Shown here piece by piece: positions 1 to 9,426 of a DNA stretch of 64,000 nucleotides. Position 1 is the stretch's first letter. Every line of letters begins with the position of its first letter. The stretch spans positions 1-64,000 of the IMG/VR virus record IMGVR_UViG_3300025778_000010; one strand, given 5' to 3'. The position numbers were made by a program, and so were the translations under genes. The DNA is from a virus. The notes below the pieces were generated by a model. The model was not told where the DNA came from and made no database searches. It worked only from the letters and a program-made list of their open reading frames with translations.

Positions 1-524
1 TAAGCTTCTGTAGGAGGATATTTTCTACATACAAAATACCTGTAATTATTTGAATCTGTACTATCTGATCCAGTTACCCCAGTTGTTGTGGTATTTGCAG
101 TAATTGTTCCAACAACATATAGTCCGTCATATATTGAACTAGTTAAAGTTTCTTGTGCATAATTTATTAAACTTCCCGAATCATATGTTGTAGTACCACC
201 AGTTCCAGGCGTTGAGTTGCTGCTTGTTCCAAATGTGTAAGAGTATGAAGATATTGTATAGCCGTTTCTATTCCATGTTCCTTTTTGTAAATAAACTGTA
301 CTACCAGTATTTAAGGTGTAGCCAGAAGGTTGGTTATTGCCTGCAGAATCTAATGATATATAAGGTGCCGTTGTTGTATAAGGACCAGCTTTTGGCCAAA
401 ATAATGTCCATACTGAGCCTATTTTTACATAAGCATATTTTACAACTTTCCAAACAGTTCCTTGTTTAACAAAAAGATTAGTTAATGGCTTCCAGGTGCT
501 TCCCTGTTTTACAAACATGCCCAT
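1..524 (-). CDS. Tail/virion protein, N-terminal part (runs off the window)
   Basis: The frame is open from an ATG at 524 to the window edge, giving 174 codons with no stop. The start directly abuts the stop of the large fibre gene upstream (TAAATG), so translation is probably coupled. The N-terminus carries three copies of (F/Y)VKxGxxW at residues 4-11, 18-25 and 32-39. This short aromatic repeat is common at the start of phage tail-tip and fibre proteins. The remainder is Ser/Thr/Gly/Tyr-rich and looks like a beta-structured virion segment. No catalytic motif is visible. The function is inferred from position at the end of the tail operon. A second ATG two codons in (518) is an alternative start. 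Confidence 0.6.
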   Translation of the reverse strand, partial: MGMFVKQGSTWKPLTNLFVKQGTVWKVVKYAYVKIGSVWTLFWPKAGPYTTTAPYISLDSAGNNQPSGYTLNTGSTVYLQKGTWNRNGYTISSYSYTFGTSSNSTPGTGGTTTYDSGSLINYAQETLTSSIYDGLYVVGTITANTTTTGVTGSDSTDSNNYRYFVCRKYPPTEA

Positions 525-3500
525 TTAAATTTGTACCCAAAAATCTCCACTAAAACCTGTGCCAGTAGAACCTACAGGTGAATGATTTCCATAATATACA
601 GCAAATCCAGTTACCGCATCTCCACCAATCATTTGAGTGTTTCCGTAAGTTTGATTTTGTGGTGCATACTGAATAACTCTTGTAAATGGAGAATAAGAAC
701 TTGAAATGCTTGAAAGTCTTGTATCATCTCCGTACACGCTTAAACCATTAATATGAAGACCGCTTTGACTTAAAGATAATGTTTGTGTTTGTGGTTGACT
801 ATGATAATTTCCATCTGAACCTACATAATACCCTGATGGAATAGTTGTGGTCATATAAATTGGATTTCCACTTCCTGCATATTGAATATAAGTATTTGCT
901 TCACCTAAAATAAATGAGCCATCAGCATTATTAAAATAATAACCTGGCAGAGATGAGGTGGTTGATCCTGTTGCTGACGCACTAGATTTTAAAACACCAT
1001 TAATTATTGCACCCGTTGCGGTAAGAGTTCCTTTATGATCTACTGTAAAGTTTGGATTACCTGTTAGTCCTGCTTGAATTGCATAACCTGTTGGTATTCC
1101 TCCTGTACCGCCTGCTGCTGTAGCAGCAGCACTTAATGTAACGCCGTATCCATTATTATCTCCTGCAAGAACATTAATTGTTTTTGCACTTGCATCTAAA
1201 GTAATTTTTCCATTACCTGATTGTATTGTTGAATCTTGAACAATCCATCCCGTGCCTTCTGACGTTCCTAAAAGTGCTGCATTTGTTTGAAATGTAAAGC
1301 CAGTTGTTCTTCCATTTAAAGTAAATGGAATTGGTTTAGATACAATCCATGTTGTAATATTGTGTGATGTATCATAAGCAAAAAGTCCACCATATATTGA
1401 ACGACTTAATTGATCTGTAAATCCTCCGCCACGAATCTGAACACTTGATCCTGTTGTTTGTGTTGCTGCTGTTGTTCCATCTGCAAGCGTTCCAAATGCT
1501 GAAAAAATTCCATTTGAAGTCATATTAATATTAGAATCAAATGTTGAAGGCAAGCTTACATTTAAAGTACCAGTTATTGTTGCATTTGAAGCAGTTACCG
1601 ATCCATCACCTTTAACTGTAAATGTTCCTGATCCTGCACTTATAAGGGTGTCGGTAGATATTCCCGTACCATAAATACTAATTTTTCTTGCTACAACAGC
1701 ACCTTGAGGAGTTACTGAAAAGTTTGCAAGAGCGTCTCCACCACTTGTTGATGATCCCGCCCAAAACGAATACGTGCCCGTTGCAGACATTCCAACATAA
1801 TTAGATGCTGAATTTAAAGTATTTTGAATTGAACTTGATCCAATTACCCAATCTGCAATTTTTGCATTTGTTGTTTCAAAAGTATAACCGCTTGCACCTG
1901 GATTTGTAATAATTGCTGTGCTTGCTGCAGTGCTTGATGCTGATCCGTAGTCAAATGCAAATATTCCTGAATAAGCAGATGAACCGTCAGGACCTTTATT
2001 ACCTGAAGGTCCTAAAACTATTCTTGACCCTGTTGTTGCTGATGCACCTACATAAATTGCACCACCTGAGCCAATTTGAACAGAATTAGAAATAACGCTT
2101 TGTGCAGGATTAATTGGATTTGCTATATAAGAATATGTTGGGTAAGAGTTATTAGTTCTAAATCCGCCGTATGTATAATAAGCTACAACTATGTATAAAG
2201 AGTTAGTGTAAAGAGTATTATAAACAGAAGCTGGTCCAACTCCTGAATATACCAAAGATTGCATATGATAGTTTCCAGTTGCGGAGGAAAGAAAGTATGG
2301 AGTTAATGTACCGCTTGAATTATAATATGAAAGACTTAAACTATATTGTTGTGTTCCAGAATTATAAGTAATTGCGGATACAAAAACGTTTGCACTTGAT
2401 GGCAAATTAGAGCCAGTAATTTGATAACCAAAATATTGAGTTGGATCTGTTGCTGAAGGTATTGACATTCCGCCACCTTCATAAGTTAAATTATTTACCA
2501 CAAGTGTGCTTGTACCTGATCCAGATACGTATGTGGCATCTATGTAATCTGGTGGATCTAAAACAGAAATTAAAAATGTTGGATTTTGATAAAATTGATA
2601 AACTTCTCCATAATCGGCACCTGTTGTACCTAAGCTAAAATTAACTCCATATCCATCTACAGTATTAACTATTGATGCTGTTGGAGTTACTCCCGCCAAA
2701 GTATTTGTTTGTGAGAATGTAGCAATATCTATTGTTGTAGTACTTGGAACATTTTGTTGAGAAGTTGTATATACGTGAGCTTGAAAAGAAATGTAATATT
2801 GCCCAAAATACCCTAACAGTTGTTGTTGATTAATTGTAAAAGTAGTTGCCCCAGAAACCAAAGGTTTAGTAAATACACCAAAAATAGTTGTACTTGCATT
2901 ACCATTAATAACTGGGACAAGACTTACATTTATATTTGACCCAGGATTACTAGATGCTTGTGCAAATGTAATTACAACATTATTACCACTCCATGCAGCG
3001 GTTGCAGATGTTACGTTATTTGGTGCAGTTAAATTACTTGGGTTTAAAGCATCTGGAGTAACATCAACATAATTTGATGCTGGAGATTGCCCACCAGATT
3101 TTGATTGTGCATAAGCACGAACCCAACGATGATTTCCGTCTGCTGCCAAAATTGTTTCTGTATTAGTTATTGTGTAAGGACCTGCTTGATTCCAAATTGA
3201 TGTTTTTGCAGTATCCTCTGCTTGAACTTGAGACAAAGTATCATTACTAATAAATTCTTGAATTATTACATCATAAAAATCCGAATATGTTTGTAAAGTT
3301 GCAAAATTTGTAATTGTTACTGTATAAGAAGCGACTGAATGAGATACTGTAATAACTGGTGCTGGAAGATCACAGACATATGAAAAAGTATTAGACTGAA
3401 CATATCCATTTGTAAATTGTGCTGCAAAAGTTGCAATTTCAATTTGGGTAAATATAGTAAGGTTTGAAAGTCCTGTATAAGAAAGCTGCGAAGGATTAAT

Positions 3501-3971
3501 TGTTAAAGATTGAGAAGAACTTGATTTATTTAAAGACTCTGGAGAAAAAGTTTGTAGCGGAATCCATGAGCTTGTGTTTGGGTTATAAACTTGAATAATA
3601 AATGAAGAAAAATAATAGTTTGCTAAGTCTGTTGTATCAAATGTAAAAGTTGTAACAATGTTATCTCCAGAGTAATTAGCTGTAAGATTTGTTACTTGTA
3701 ATGGAGCATTTGCTTGAGTTACATTTCCCCCACCACCGCTATTACCGCTGCCAGGGCTTGAAGGCAAATTTATACTTGCAGATGCTGAAGACGATAATGC
3801 ACTTAATGAAATAGATTGTAAATTAAAATTATTTAAAGTTTGAATTTCAGCATTACTTTTTGAAAAAGCATTTGCTAAAGCAAGTGGTGTTTTTAAACGT
3901 GGGTCACCTGCAGGAATAAAAAGCGTTGGCTTTTTAGGAGCTGCATTATCAGATTTTGGCGTTGACTGCAT
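525..3971 (-). CDS. Large tail fibre / host-recognition protein (1148 aa)
   Basis: Low-complexity Ser/Thr/Asn/Gly-rich protein typical of the distal tail. After an N-terminal segment of about 90 residues there are at least two fibronectin-III-like beta-sandwiches: PLQVTNLTANYSGDN at about residue 90 and a related APNNVTSATAAWSGNN segment at about residue 317. The C-terminal half alternates short strands with repeats of the GTFTVKGDGSVTASNATI kind, as in central fibre (J-like) proteins, where they form beta-helical or stem segments. It lies downstream of the hub and lectin-like genes in the same operon, which fits a receptor-binding role. No enzymatic residues were recognised. The specific receptor cannot be inferred. 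Confidence 0.65.
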   Translation of the reverse strand: MQSTPKSDNAAPKKPTLFIPAGDPRLKTPLALANAFSKSNAEIQTLNNFNLQSISLSALSSSASASINLPSSPGSGNSGGGGNVTQANAPLQVTNLTANYSGDNIVTTFTFDTTDLANYYFSSFIIQVYNPNTSSWIPLQTFSPESLNKSSSSQSLTINPSQLSYTGLSNLTIFTQIEIATFAAQFTNGYVQSNTFSYVCDLPAPVITVSHSVASYTVTITNFATLQTYSDFYDVIIQEFISNDTLSQVQAEDTAKTSIWNQAGPYTITNTETILAADGNHRWVRAYAQSKSGGQSPASNYVDVTPDALNPSNLTAPNNVTSATAAWSGNNVVITFAQASSNPGSNINVSLVPVINGNASTTIFGVFTKPLVSGATTFTINQQQLLGYFGQYYISFQAHVYTTSQQNVPSTTTIDIATFSQTNTLAGVTPTASIVNTVDGYGVNFSLGTTGADYGEVYQFYQNPTFLISVLDPPDYIDATYVSGSGTSTLVVNNLTYEGGGMSIPSATDPTQYFGYQITGSNLPSSANVFVSAITYNSGTQQYSLSLSYYNSSGTLTPYFLSSATGNYHMQSLVYSGVGPASVYNTLYTNSLYIVVAYYTYGGFRTNNSYPTYSYIANPINPAQSVISNSVQIGSGGAIYVGASATTGSRIVLGPSGNKGPDGSSAYSGIFAFDYGSASSTAASTAIITNPGASGYTFETTNAKIADWVIGSSSIQNTLNSASNYVGMSATGTYSFWAGSSTSGGDALANFSVTPQGAVVARKISIYGTGISTDTLISAGSGTFTVKGDGSVTASNATITGTLNVSLPSTFDSNINMTSNGIFSAFGTLADGTTAATQTTGSSVQIRGGGFTDQLSRSIYGGLFAYDTSHNITTWIVSKPIPFTLNGRTTGFTFQTNAALLGTSEGTGWIVQDSTIQSGNGKITLDASAKTINVLAGDNNGYGVTLSAAATAAGGTGGIPTGYAIQAGLTGNPNFTVDHKGTLTATGAIINGVLKSSASATGSTTSSLPGYYFNNADGSFILGEANTYIQYAGSGNPIYMTTTIPSGYYVGSDGNYHSQPQTQTLSLSQSGLHINGLSVYGDDTRLSSISSSYSPFTRVIQYAPQNQTYGNTQMIGGDAVTGFAVYYGNHSPVGSTGTGFSGDFWVQI

Positions 3972-3983
3972 TTATCCCTCCCA

Positions 3984-4481
3984 CTATGATGATCTTGGAC
4001 CGATTGCCATCCAATTAATATAAACGGTTCCAGTGACAAGTTTTGCTGTTCCAGTTCTATAAAGTCTATAATAAAATCCTGTTGCATTTACGTTATAAAC
4101 TTGAATAACAAGGTCATCTAGTGTAGTGCCCACTACTCCGCTTGGGGGGTTTCCTGTAAAAATTGTTGCAGTTACAATAGGGGTATCAGAAAAAGAATTT
4201 GTTCCTGTGTTTGAATCAGCAAAAGTAACAGACCCATAATAAACCGTAGGTGTATTGGAGTTGTCTGGTGTATAAGATGATGCACGACCAAAAATAATAG
4301 CTTGTGAGGCAGGGTCGTACTGATGTGCGTATTGTGTTGCTGACCACGTAATGGAACTGGTTATGCCAAAATTATTAGTAATAGATGCAAGACTATCGCT
4401 ATGTTGATTTACAACATTAATAACTTGGTGCCAGGCAGCCAAATCAATGATATTTGGATCTGAAATCTTAATATACGCCAT
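3984..4481 (-). CDS. H-type-lectin-like minor tail protein
   Basis: 165 residues. The C-terminal half reads like an H-type lectin (Helix pomatia agglutinin family). It has a strand ending FSDTPIVTATIFTG, then a segment with VYNVNATGFYYRLYR, then the closing strand VYINWMAIG, which matches the family's typical W-x-A-x-G ending. The first 45 residues are helical and probably trimerise or anchor the protein. H-type lectins are carbohydrate-binding hexamers, so binding to host-surface glycan is the likely role. This is an inference; the sugar-contacting residues were not checked. An AGAGG ribosome site and a TGG-TATAAT promoter lie just upstream. The neighbours are the large hub protein and the large fibre. 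Confidence 0.55.
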   Translation of the reverse strand: MAYIKISDPNIIDLAAWHQVINVVNQHSDSLASITNNFGITSSITWSATQYAHQYDPASQAIIFGRASSYTPDNSNTPTVYYGSVTFADSNTGTNSFSDTPIVTATIFTGNPPSGVVGTTLDDLVIQVYNVNATGFYYRLYRTGTAKLVTGTVYINWMAIGPRSS

Positions 4482-4509
4482 TTATTAACCTCTTCTTATT
4501 TATATATAA

Positions 4510-4518
4510 ATTATACCA
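4510..4518 (-). promoter_or_regulatory. Extended -10 promoter TGGTATAAT
   Basis: On the minus strand TGG-TATAAT lies about 30 bases upstream of the lectin-like gene start, inside the short gap after the hub gene. There is no good -35. It belongs to a family of TGN-TATAAT sites placed ahead of many leftward genes in this window. Confidence 0.5.
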
Positions 4519-4531
4519 TTTTTGAGCCATT

Positions 4532-7500
4532 TTAGTAAGATACCCCCTTGTCAATTTGATTAAGGACTAATGTGGTTTTAAGTCCCTGATTAAATGCTTG
4601 GGAAACTGAATGTACGGCATATTTTTGTTGATTAATTTTAGACAAAGAATAATTAATTGTTATAACATCTCCTACTTGAATTAAAGGGTTGCCAAATAAT
4701 TGTATAGTTGTATCTTTTGCAAACCCGTCAAATCCTTTAGCCATTAATGATATAAGTTTATTAGCTGATTCGGCAGATTGAATCCATGAAGAGTCTACCT
4801 GTGCAACTTCTGTAGCATTTGACGGATCAGTTACAACCTGTAAAACTTGAGGGTCAGCGGGACCAACAATTTCATGAGTCCAAATAGTAAATCTTGAATC
4901 AACATTAATGTTTGAGTCTGGCTTATGAGCTAAATAAATCATTTGATTTTTATTGTTTGTTATAGCCATTTTTGCTCTAAAACCTGTATTTAAAACTGTT
5001 GAAAAAGACAACCCATATTCATCAATAACTTGTTGTTGCTTATATGCTTGATCATAAACTTCTGTTCCAGGGTAGTACTGTAATAAATAACCTCCCCAAT
5101 AACTATCTGATGTTACTGCTGCAGGATTAGAATATTGAAGATCATAAACATTAACACCCACAATCTCTGGATTTGTTTGCATTATATAACTTCTATATTT
5201 ATTAAAAATATTTTCTTTTTGGACGATTGCATTTAAAAATTCTCTATCTTGATACCAATAATTTACACTACGCTCCCAAAGAATTTTTTCGTTAGCATAA
5301 ATTTCTCTTAAGTTTGCAGGAACTACAGTTGAAGAAACGCCCCCAGATACGGTTTGACTTCCTGCAATACCAAATGGGTATGTTGATGTGCAAAAACCAA
5401 AATATTTATTAGTTGTGTTAAATCCTGTTGAGCTTAATACAACATTTTTTCTTAAGCCAGTAGATGAGTTTTTATCTGTGGCTTTCCAGTTTGGTGTAAG
5501 TAAGGGGGTAGTTACTGTAGCAGGAACTTGAAACCCTGTTACTAAACAATTATTTAAAAATACTTTAATTAATTGACCGCTGTCTTCTCCTGTTGAGTTT
5601 GTAGCATCTGTTCCGTCTGAAGTCCAATGTACTACTCTTAAATTAAATACATTATCAGATACAGTTGTATAACTTACAGCTCCTTTAGAACTTGTTTGTT
5701 TTGAAAAAACTTGTTGATTATTTAAAATAAGATTGTTAACTGTTCCTGTTACATCAGCCCAGGCGATCTGGGTTAAAGTTCCTGAAATAATCTTTGAGAT
5801 AGAAATTAAATATGTATATACAGGAGGGTTATATACAGTATAGAATGGTCCTGCTGTTTTATTGTTAATGGTATTAAATTGTACCAACTCAACAAAATAT
5901 CCGTCAGATGTTGATCCGTTATTGTTAAAAAACAGTCCTGCAGTTGCCATTTGCTGGTTTGTTAAATCAAACTTAACGGAATATGTGTGGTAACCAACAT
6001 CTTGTTGAGATGGGTATACCAAACATTTTGTAGCTGATGGAGCAGATACTGCAAGTTTAGTTATAGTGGGAAGAGGTGCTGTTGCTGTAACAACTGAAGT
6101 TCTTGTTGTTCCAGTAGACATGACGTTACTTGAATTAATTGATGCTTCTAGTAAACCTTTTGAACTTGCTGATGATGCAAGAGAATGTGCTTTAGGAACT
6201 GTACCAAATAAACCTCTTTGTACATTTGTTACTCTACCCGTTGGTTGAACCAATATATCGTAGTCTGAGGATACTGTGGCTTGCCCCCCAGAAACATAAG
6301 AACTGGTGGTTACACCGCTTACTGTAAATGTTGAAGATGTTGCAGATAAAATTTTACCCGTGCCATTGTATCCTGCGGGAATAACACCTACAACAGAAAC
6401 TTTTTGTCCTGTTTGAAAAGAATTATTTGCAGTAAATGTAATAGTTGAACCGTTCCCAGAAGCACCTGTAATTTGAGAATAATTTGAGGATAAAAGTCCA
6501 ACAGAATATTTTTTAATAAAACGATTTACTTCTGCATTTAACTCTATATCATTTTTAACAGAAACATATGTAGAGTTTGATTGATTGGAATATTGAGATA
6601 ATTTATATTCTTTATATACAAATGATACAAGTTCATCCTCAATTACCGCATAGCCATTATTGCTTAAAGTAAATGTATGGAATAAATCAAGAAGATCGTT
6701 TGTATTAATTGTGTAAGCATTATCTGTTTCTGCCATATTAGAATATAAATAATTAAATCCTACAGAGTCTGCCGTTTCTTGTGACCACATAATGTCATTT
6801 GATGTTGTTAAAACATATGAAGGACTATTTCTAGCACTTGGATCAGTTGCATTTTGCATGGCCAATGTTTGTTTAATTTTTGGAACTTGATATCTTAAAG
6901 AAAGTTTTCCAGGCTTTGCTTTATTTAGAACTGTATATCCACCTTGTAAAATTGATGAATCAGATATAGTAATATTTGAGCTTTTAGTATTAAGAATTTG
7001 TGAAAGGCTTTTAAATCTCATAATGCCATATTCATCAATATATGCACCAATTTGATATGCTAAGAATATCTCTGATAGTACATCTACTATTGTTGAATCC
7101 CGCCCGTTTGCATAAAAATAGGAAAGATCAAGTGGGGTCGTATAATCGCTACAAACATCATATAGTGAGTCAGCATCATAATCGCTAAATCCAGATAGCT
7201 CTAATATGTTTGATATAACATCAAATACTGGCTTTAAATTGGCAGCGTAGTCGGATACGGGGGTTGTTTGAAGATATCTGGTAATATCATAAGCGGTGAT
7301 TTTAACATCTTTAATATCTGTTTCATCCCAAGAATCTGAATAAAATACTCCCCCAGGGATATATGTGCCTGTTGATCCATTTGGTTGAACAAAGTTGTTT
7401 GCAGTAGAATCAAAATAAGATTTTAATGTCCAACCAGTATAAAACTTAATATTTTTTCTAAGCATGTTAGATAATACATTTGTAGACAAATTACTTTGAC

Positions 7501-8908
7501 TTGAAAAAATAGGTACAAAACCATTACTTAAAGCAATTGGAATAGCAGAAAGATTAATTGTGGCGTCATCTGCGTTAATTGAAGAAATTGGCACAAAATT
7601 GTTTTTAGAATCTAAAGATTTATTAATTGTAACATCTTTTACAAAATCTGTTAAATCAATCTCTAATCTTGGAGAAACCTCAATTAATTGCATTCTTGAT
7701 AAATCAGAAGTAAAGTTTGAATTACTATATCCTGAAAAATCTGTTGTTGCAGTTGACGAAAGTTGTTGAACAGAGATCCAGTTAACTGTAGTGTATGTTG
7801 TTAAGGCACCTGATGAATTAAACTTTGGCATAGTAGTCCAACGAGTTTTGGTCCAAGCAGACCCATTCCAGTACAGGGTGACTACGCCATTTATATACCC
7901 GTCTGCATTTGCTACAGGAGTAATTGTTGTTGATCCGTCTACTATGACTGCAGAGCCATTAATATATAAAGAAAATTGAGGGTAACTCATCAATGTATTA
8001 AATTTAATTACAATTTTATTTACATTAATATTTTGCGAATACAATGCAGCTATTTGTTGGCTTGATGTATCAGAAACAAAATATTTATATGTTGCCATTT
8101 CGTTTGGCAATGAATTTTTGTACAAAGGAACTGGCTGTTTTGCCATTGTAAATGATGGTGATTGAGATATTGCACTTACAGGTGAATATGCTGATCCTGC
8201 ATATCCATTCAAAATATTAGATGAACGATTAATTTTTCTAAAAGTAGAAGGCACTGGAGCATTTGAATTACCAGTTGTTACATAAGATTCGCCTGGTCTA
8301 AAATAAGTAAATGCACTATCTGTTGGCCATAGCGAGTGATACTGATAGTCAAAAAATGTTGTTGCAAAAAATTGCGGAGGAGTAAAGTAAACGGTTGTTG
8401 CTGTAGAATCCGAGTTTAAAGAGTTAGCAGAAATTGTATAGTTAAGCGTTGTAATAGTATCTGATGAATTATAGCCACCAATATATGTTTCAAGCTTTGT
8501 CCATCCGTATGAATTTGTTTCTATATATGATGAACCGTACTGTGTATTTGACTGACCTTTTCCATACCCATTAATTGATATTGGTAAATTATTATTAGTT
8601 TTAAAATAAATAACAACTTTATAAGCTGGAGAGCTTAAACCTGAAGCTGTATATACTACATTGCCCGAAGCTGTTCTATTTCCTGCAGCTAGTGTAAAAC
8701 TATTTACACTAAACCCAGGAAGCTGGCTGTCAATCCCTCCTGTTGTAATTGATCCTGATTGAAGTGTTGGATTAACAGGAGTACCGCTACCCGCTACAGT
8801 AATGTATGGAGCATTAAATAAATTATGATTCCATTCAGCAGAAATTACTGGCTGAAGTTCAATAGAATTTGAGTTTAAAAAAATATTTGAGTTGACATTA
8901 GATAGCAT
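4532..8908 (-). CDS. Baseplate-hub-like large minor tail protein (1458 aa)
   Basis: Largest protein after the tape measure and second gene downstream of it, the position of the tail-tip hub (gp27-like) or minor tail protein in siphoviruses. The N-terminal third is Ser/Asn-rich with carbohydrate-module-like beta segments. A central region from about residue 415 (RLEIDLTDFVKDVTINKSLD, then DVKITAYDITRYLQTTPVS) resembles the hub core of actinophage minor tail proteins. A C-terminal part, QLFGNPLIQVGDVITINYS, is also typical of hub barrels. An inserted adhesin-like block (FTANNSFQTGQKVSVVGV) recurs in other large structural proteins. It starts one base inside the upstream gene's end. No peptidase motif was identified. 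Confidence 0.65.
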   Translation of the reverse strand: MLSNVNSNIFLNSNSIELQPVISAEWNHNLFNAPYITVAGSGTPVNPTLQSGSITTGGIDSQLPGFSVNSFTLAAGNRTASGNVVYTASGLSSPAYKVVIYFKTNNNLPISINGYGKGQSNTQYGSSYIETNSYGWTKLETYIGGYNSSDTITTLNYTISANSLNSDSTATTVYFTPPQFFATTFFDYQYHSLWPTDSAFTYFRPGESYVTTGNSNAPVPSTFRKINRSSNILNGYAGSAYSPVSAISQSPSFTMAKQPVPLYKNSLPNEMATYKYFVSDTSSQQIAALYSQNINVNKIVIKFNTLMSYPQFSLYINGSAVIVDGSTTITPVANADGYINGVVTLYWNGSAWTKTRWTTMPKFNSSGALTTYTTVNWISVQQLSSTATTDFSGYSNSNFTSDLSRMQLIEVSPRLEIDLTDFVKDVTINKSLDSKNNFVPISSINADDATINLSAIPIALSNGFVPIFSSQSNLSTNVLSNMLRKNIKFYTGWTLKSYFDSTANNFVQPNGSTGTYIPGGVFYSDSWDETDIKDVKITAYDITRYLQTTPVSDYAANLKPVFDVISNILELSGFSDYDADSLYDVCSDYTTPLDLSYFYANGRDSTIVDVLSEIFLAYQIGAYIDEYGIMRFKSLSQILNTKSSNITISDSSILQGGYTVLNKAKPGKLSLRYQVPKIKQTLAMQNATDPSARNSPSYVLTTSNDIMWSQETADSVGFNYLYSNMAETDNAYTINTNDLLDLFHTFTLSNNGYAVIEDELVSFVYKEYKLSQYSNQSNSTYVSVKNDIELNAEVNRFIKKYSVGLLSSNYSQITGASGNGSTITFTANNSFQTGQKVSVVGVIPAGYNGTGKILSATSSTFTVSGVTTSSYVSGGQATVSSDYDILVQPTGRVTNVQRGLFGTVPKAHSLASSASSKGLLEASINSSNVMSTGTTRTSVVTATAPLPTITKLAVSAPSATKCLVYPSQQDVGYHTYSVKFDLTNQQMATAGLFFNNNGSTSDGYFVELVQFNTINNKTAGPFYTVYNPPVYTYLISISKIISGTLTQIAWADVTGTVNNLILNNQQVFSKQTSSKGAVSYTTVSDNVFNLRVVHWTSDGTDATNSTGEDSGQLIKVFLNNCLVTGFQVPATVTTPLLTPNWKATDKNSSTGLRKNVVLSSTGFNTTNKYFGFCTSTYPFGIAGSQTVSGGVSSTVVPANLREIYANEKILWERSVNYWYQDREFLNAIVQKENIFNKYRSYIMQTNPEIVGVNVYDLQYSNPAAVTSDSYWGGYLLQYYPGTEVYDQAYKQQQVIDEYGLSFSTVLNTGFRAKMAITNNKNQMIYLAHKPDSNINVDSRFTIWTHEIVGPADPQVLQVVTDPSNATEVAQVDSSWIQSAESANKLISLMAKGFDGFAKDTTIQLFGNPLIQVGDVITINYSLSKINQQKYAVHSVSQAFNQGLKTTLVLNQIDKGVSY

Positions 8909-9426
8909 TAGATCTCCGTAAATTCCGCTGTTAGATTTACGTAGTCAAACCCTGACCTTCTTTTTGTGACATCATATGTAAATGTTGTCATAAATGCATT
9001 ATAAACTTGACCTGTTGTACCTTTAGAATCAACATAACTATTTGCAAGCGGAATTGAATTTGTTTGCGGTGTATCAAGAGCATACATTAATTTAACATAA
9101 ATTGGATTAAATGAATTACCTTCATAAAAAGCTTTTAACCACGCAGCACCATAGGATCCGCTACTGTAGTCTACAAGATTTGAATCTTGTGTTGGAAAGT
9201 CTTTCCATTCAATTTTAATAACAAATTTACGGGCTACAATAAATTTTCTTAATGTTCCATTAGCCATTCTATCTGTAGATTCAACCAAAGTATATGTAAC
9301 ATTAATTGGTTGGCGATTATGATCTGAAAGCTTGTACCAAACCATATTTTCAGGTATTGTTGTAGCAACGCCATTTGAGTCAAAACCTAGTGATATTTGA
9401 ACTCCTTGTGGAATCGAATATGTCAT
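8908..9426 (-). CDS. Distal tail / minor tail protein (172 aa)
   Basis: Small beta-rich protein placed between the tape measure and the hub, the usual slot of the distal tail protein (Dit) or first minor tail protein. The visible C-terminal signature is KRRSGFDYVNLTAEFTEI, a form common in actinophage minor tail proteins that join the tail tube to the tip. The start overlaps the tape-measure stop by four bases (ATGA) and the stop overlaps the hub start, so all three are translationally coupled. The role is inferred mainly from position; no fold was demonstrated. Confidence 0.55.
   Translation of the reverse strand: MTYSIPQGVQISLGFDSNGVATTIPENMVWYKLSDHNRQPINVTYTLVESTDRMANGTLRKFIVARKFVIKIEWKDFPTQDSNLVDYSSGSYGAAWLKAFYEGNSFNPIYVKLMYALDTPQTNSIPLANSYVDSKGTTGQVYNAFMTTFTYDVTKRRSGFDYVNLTAEFTEI

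Noticed and set aside
212-469. Rightward frame in the partial tail gene
   Set aside because: No ribosome site and complementary to a clearly coding leftward frame with repeated VKxGxxW motifs.
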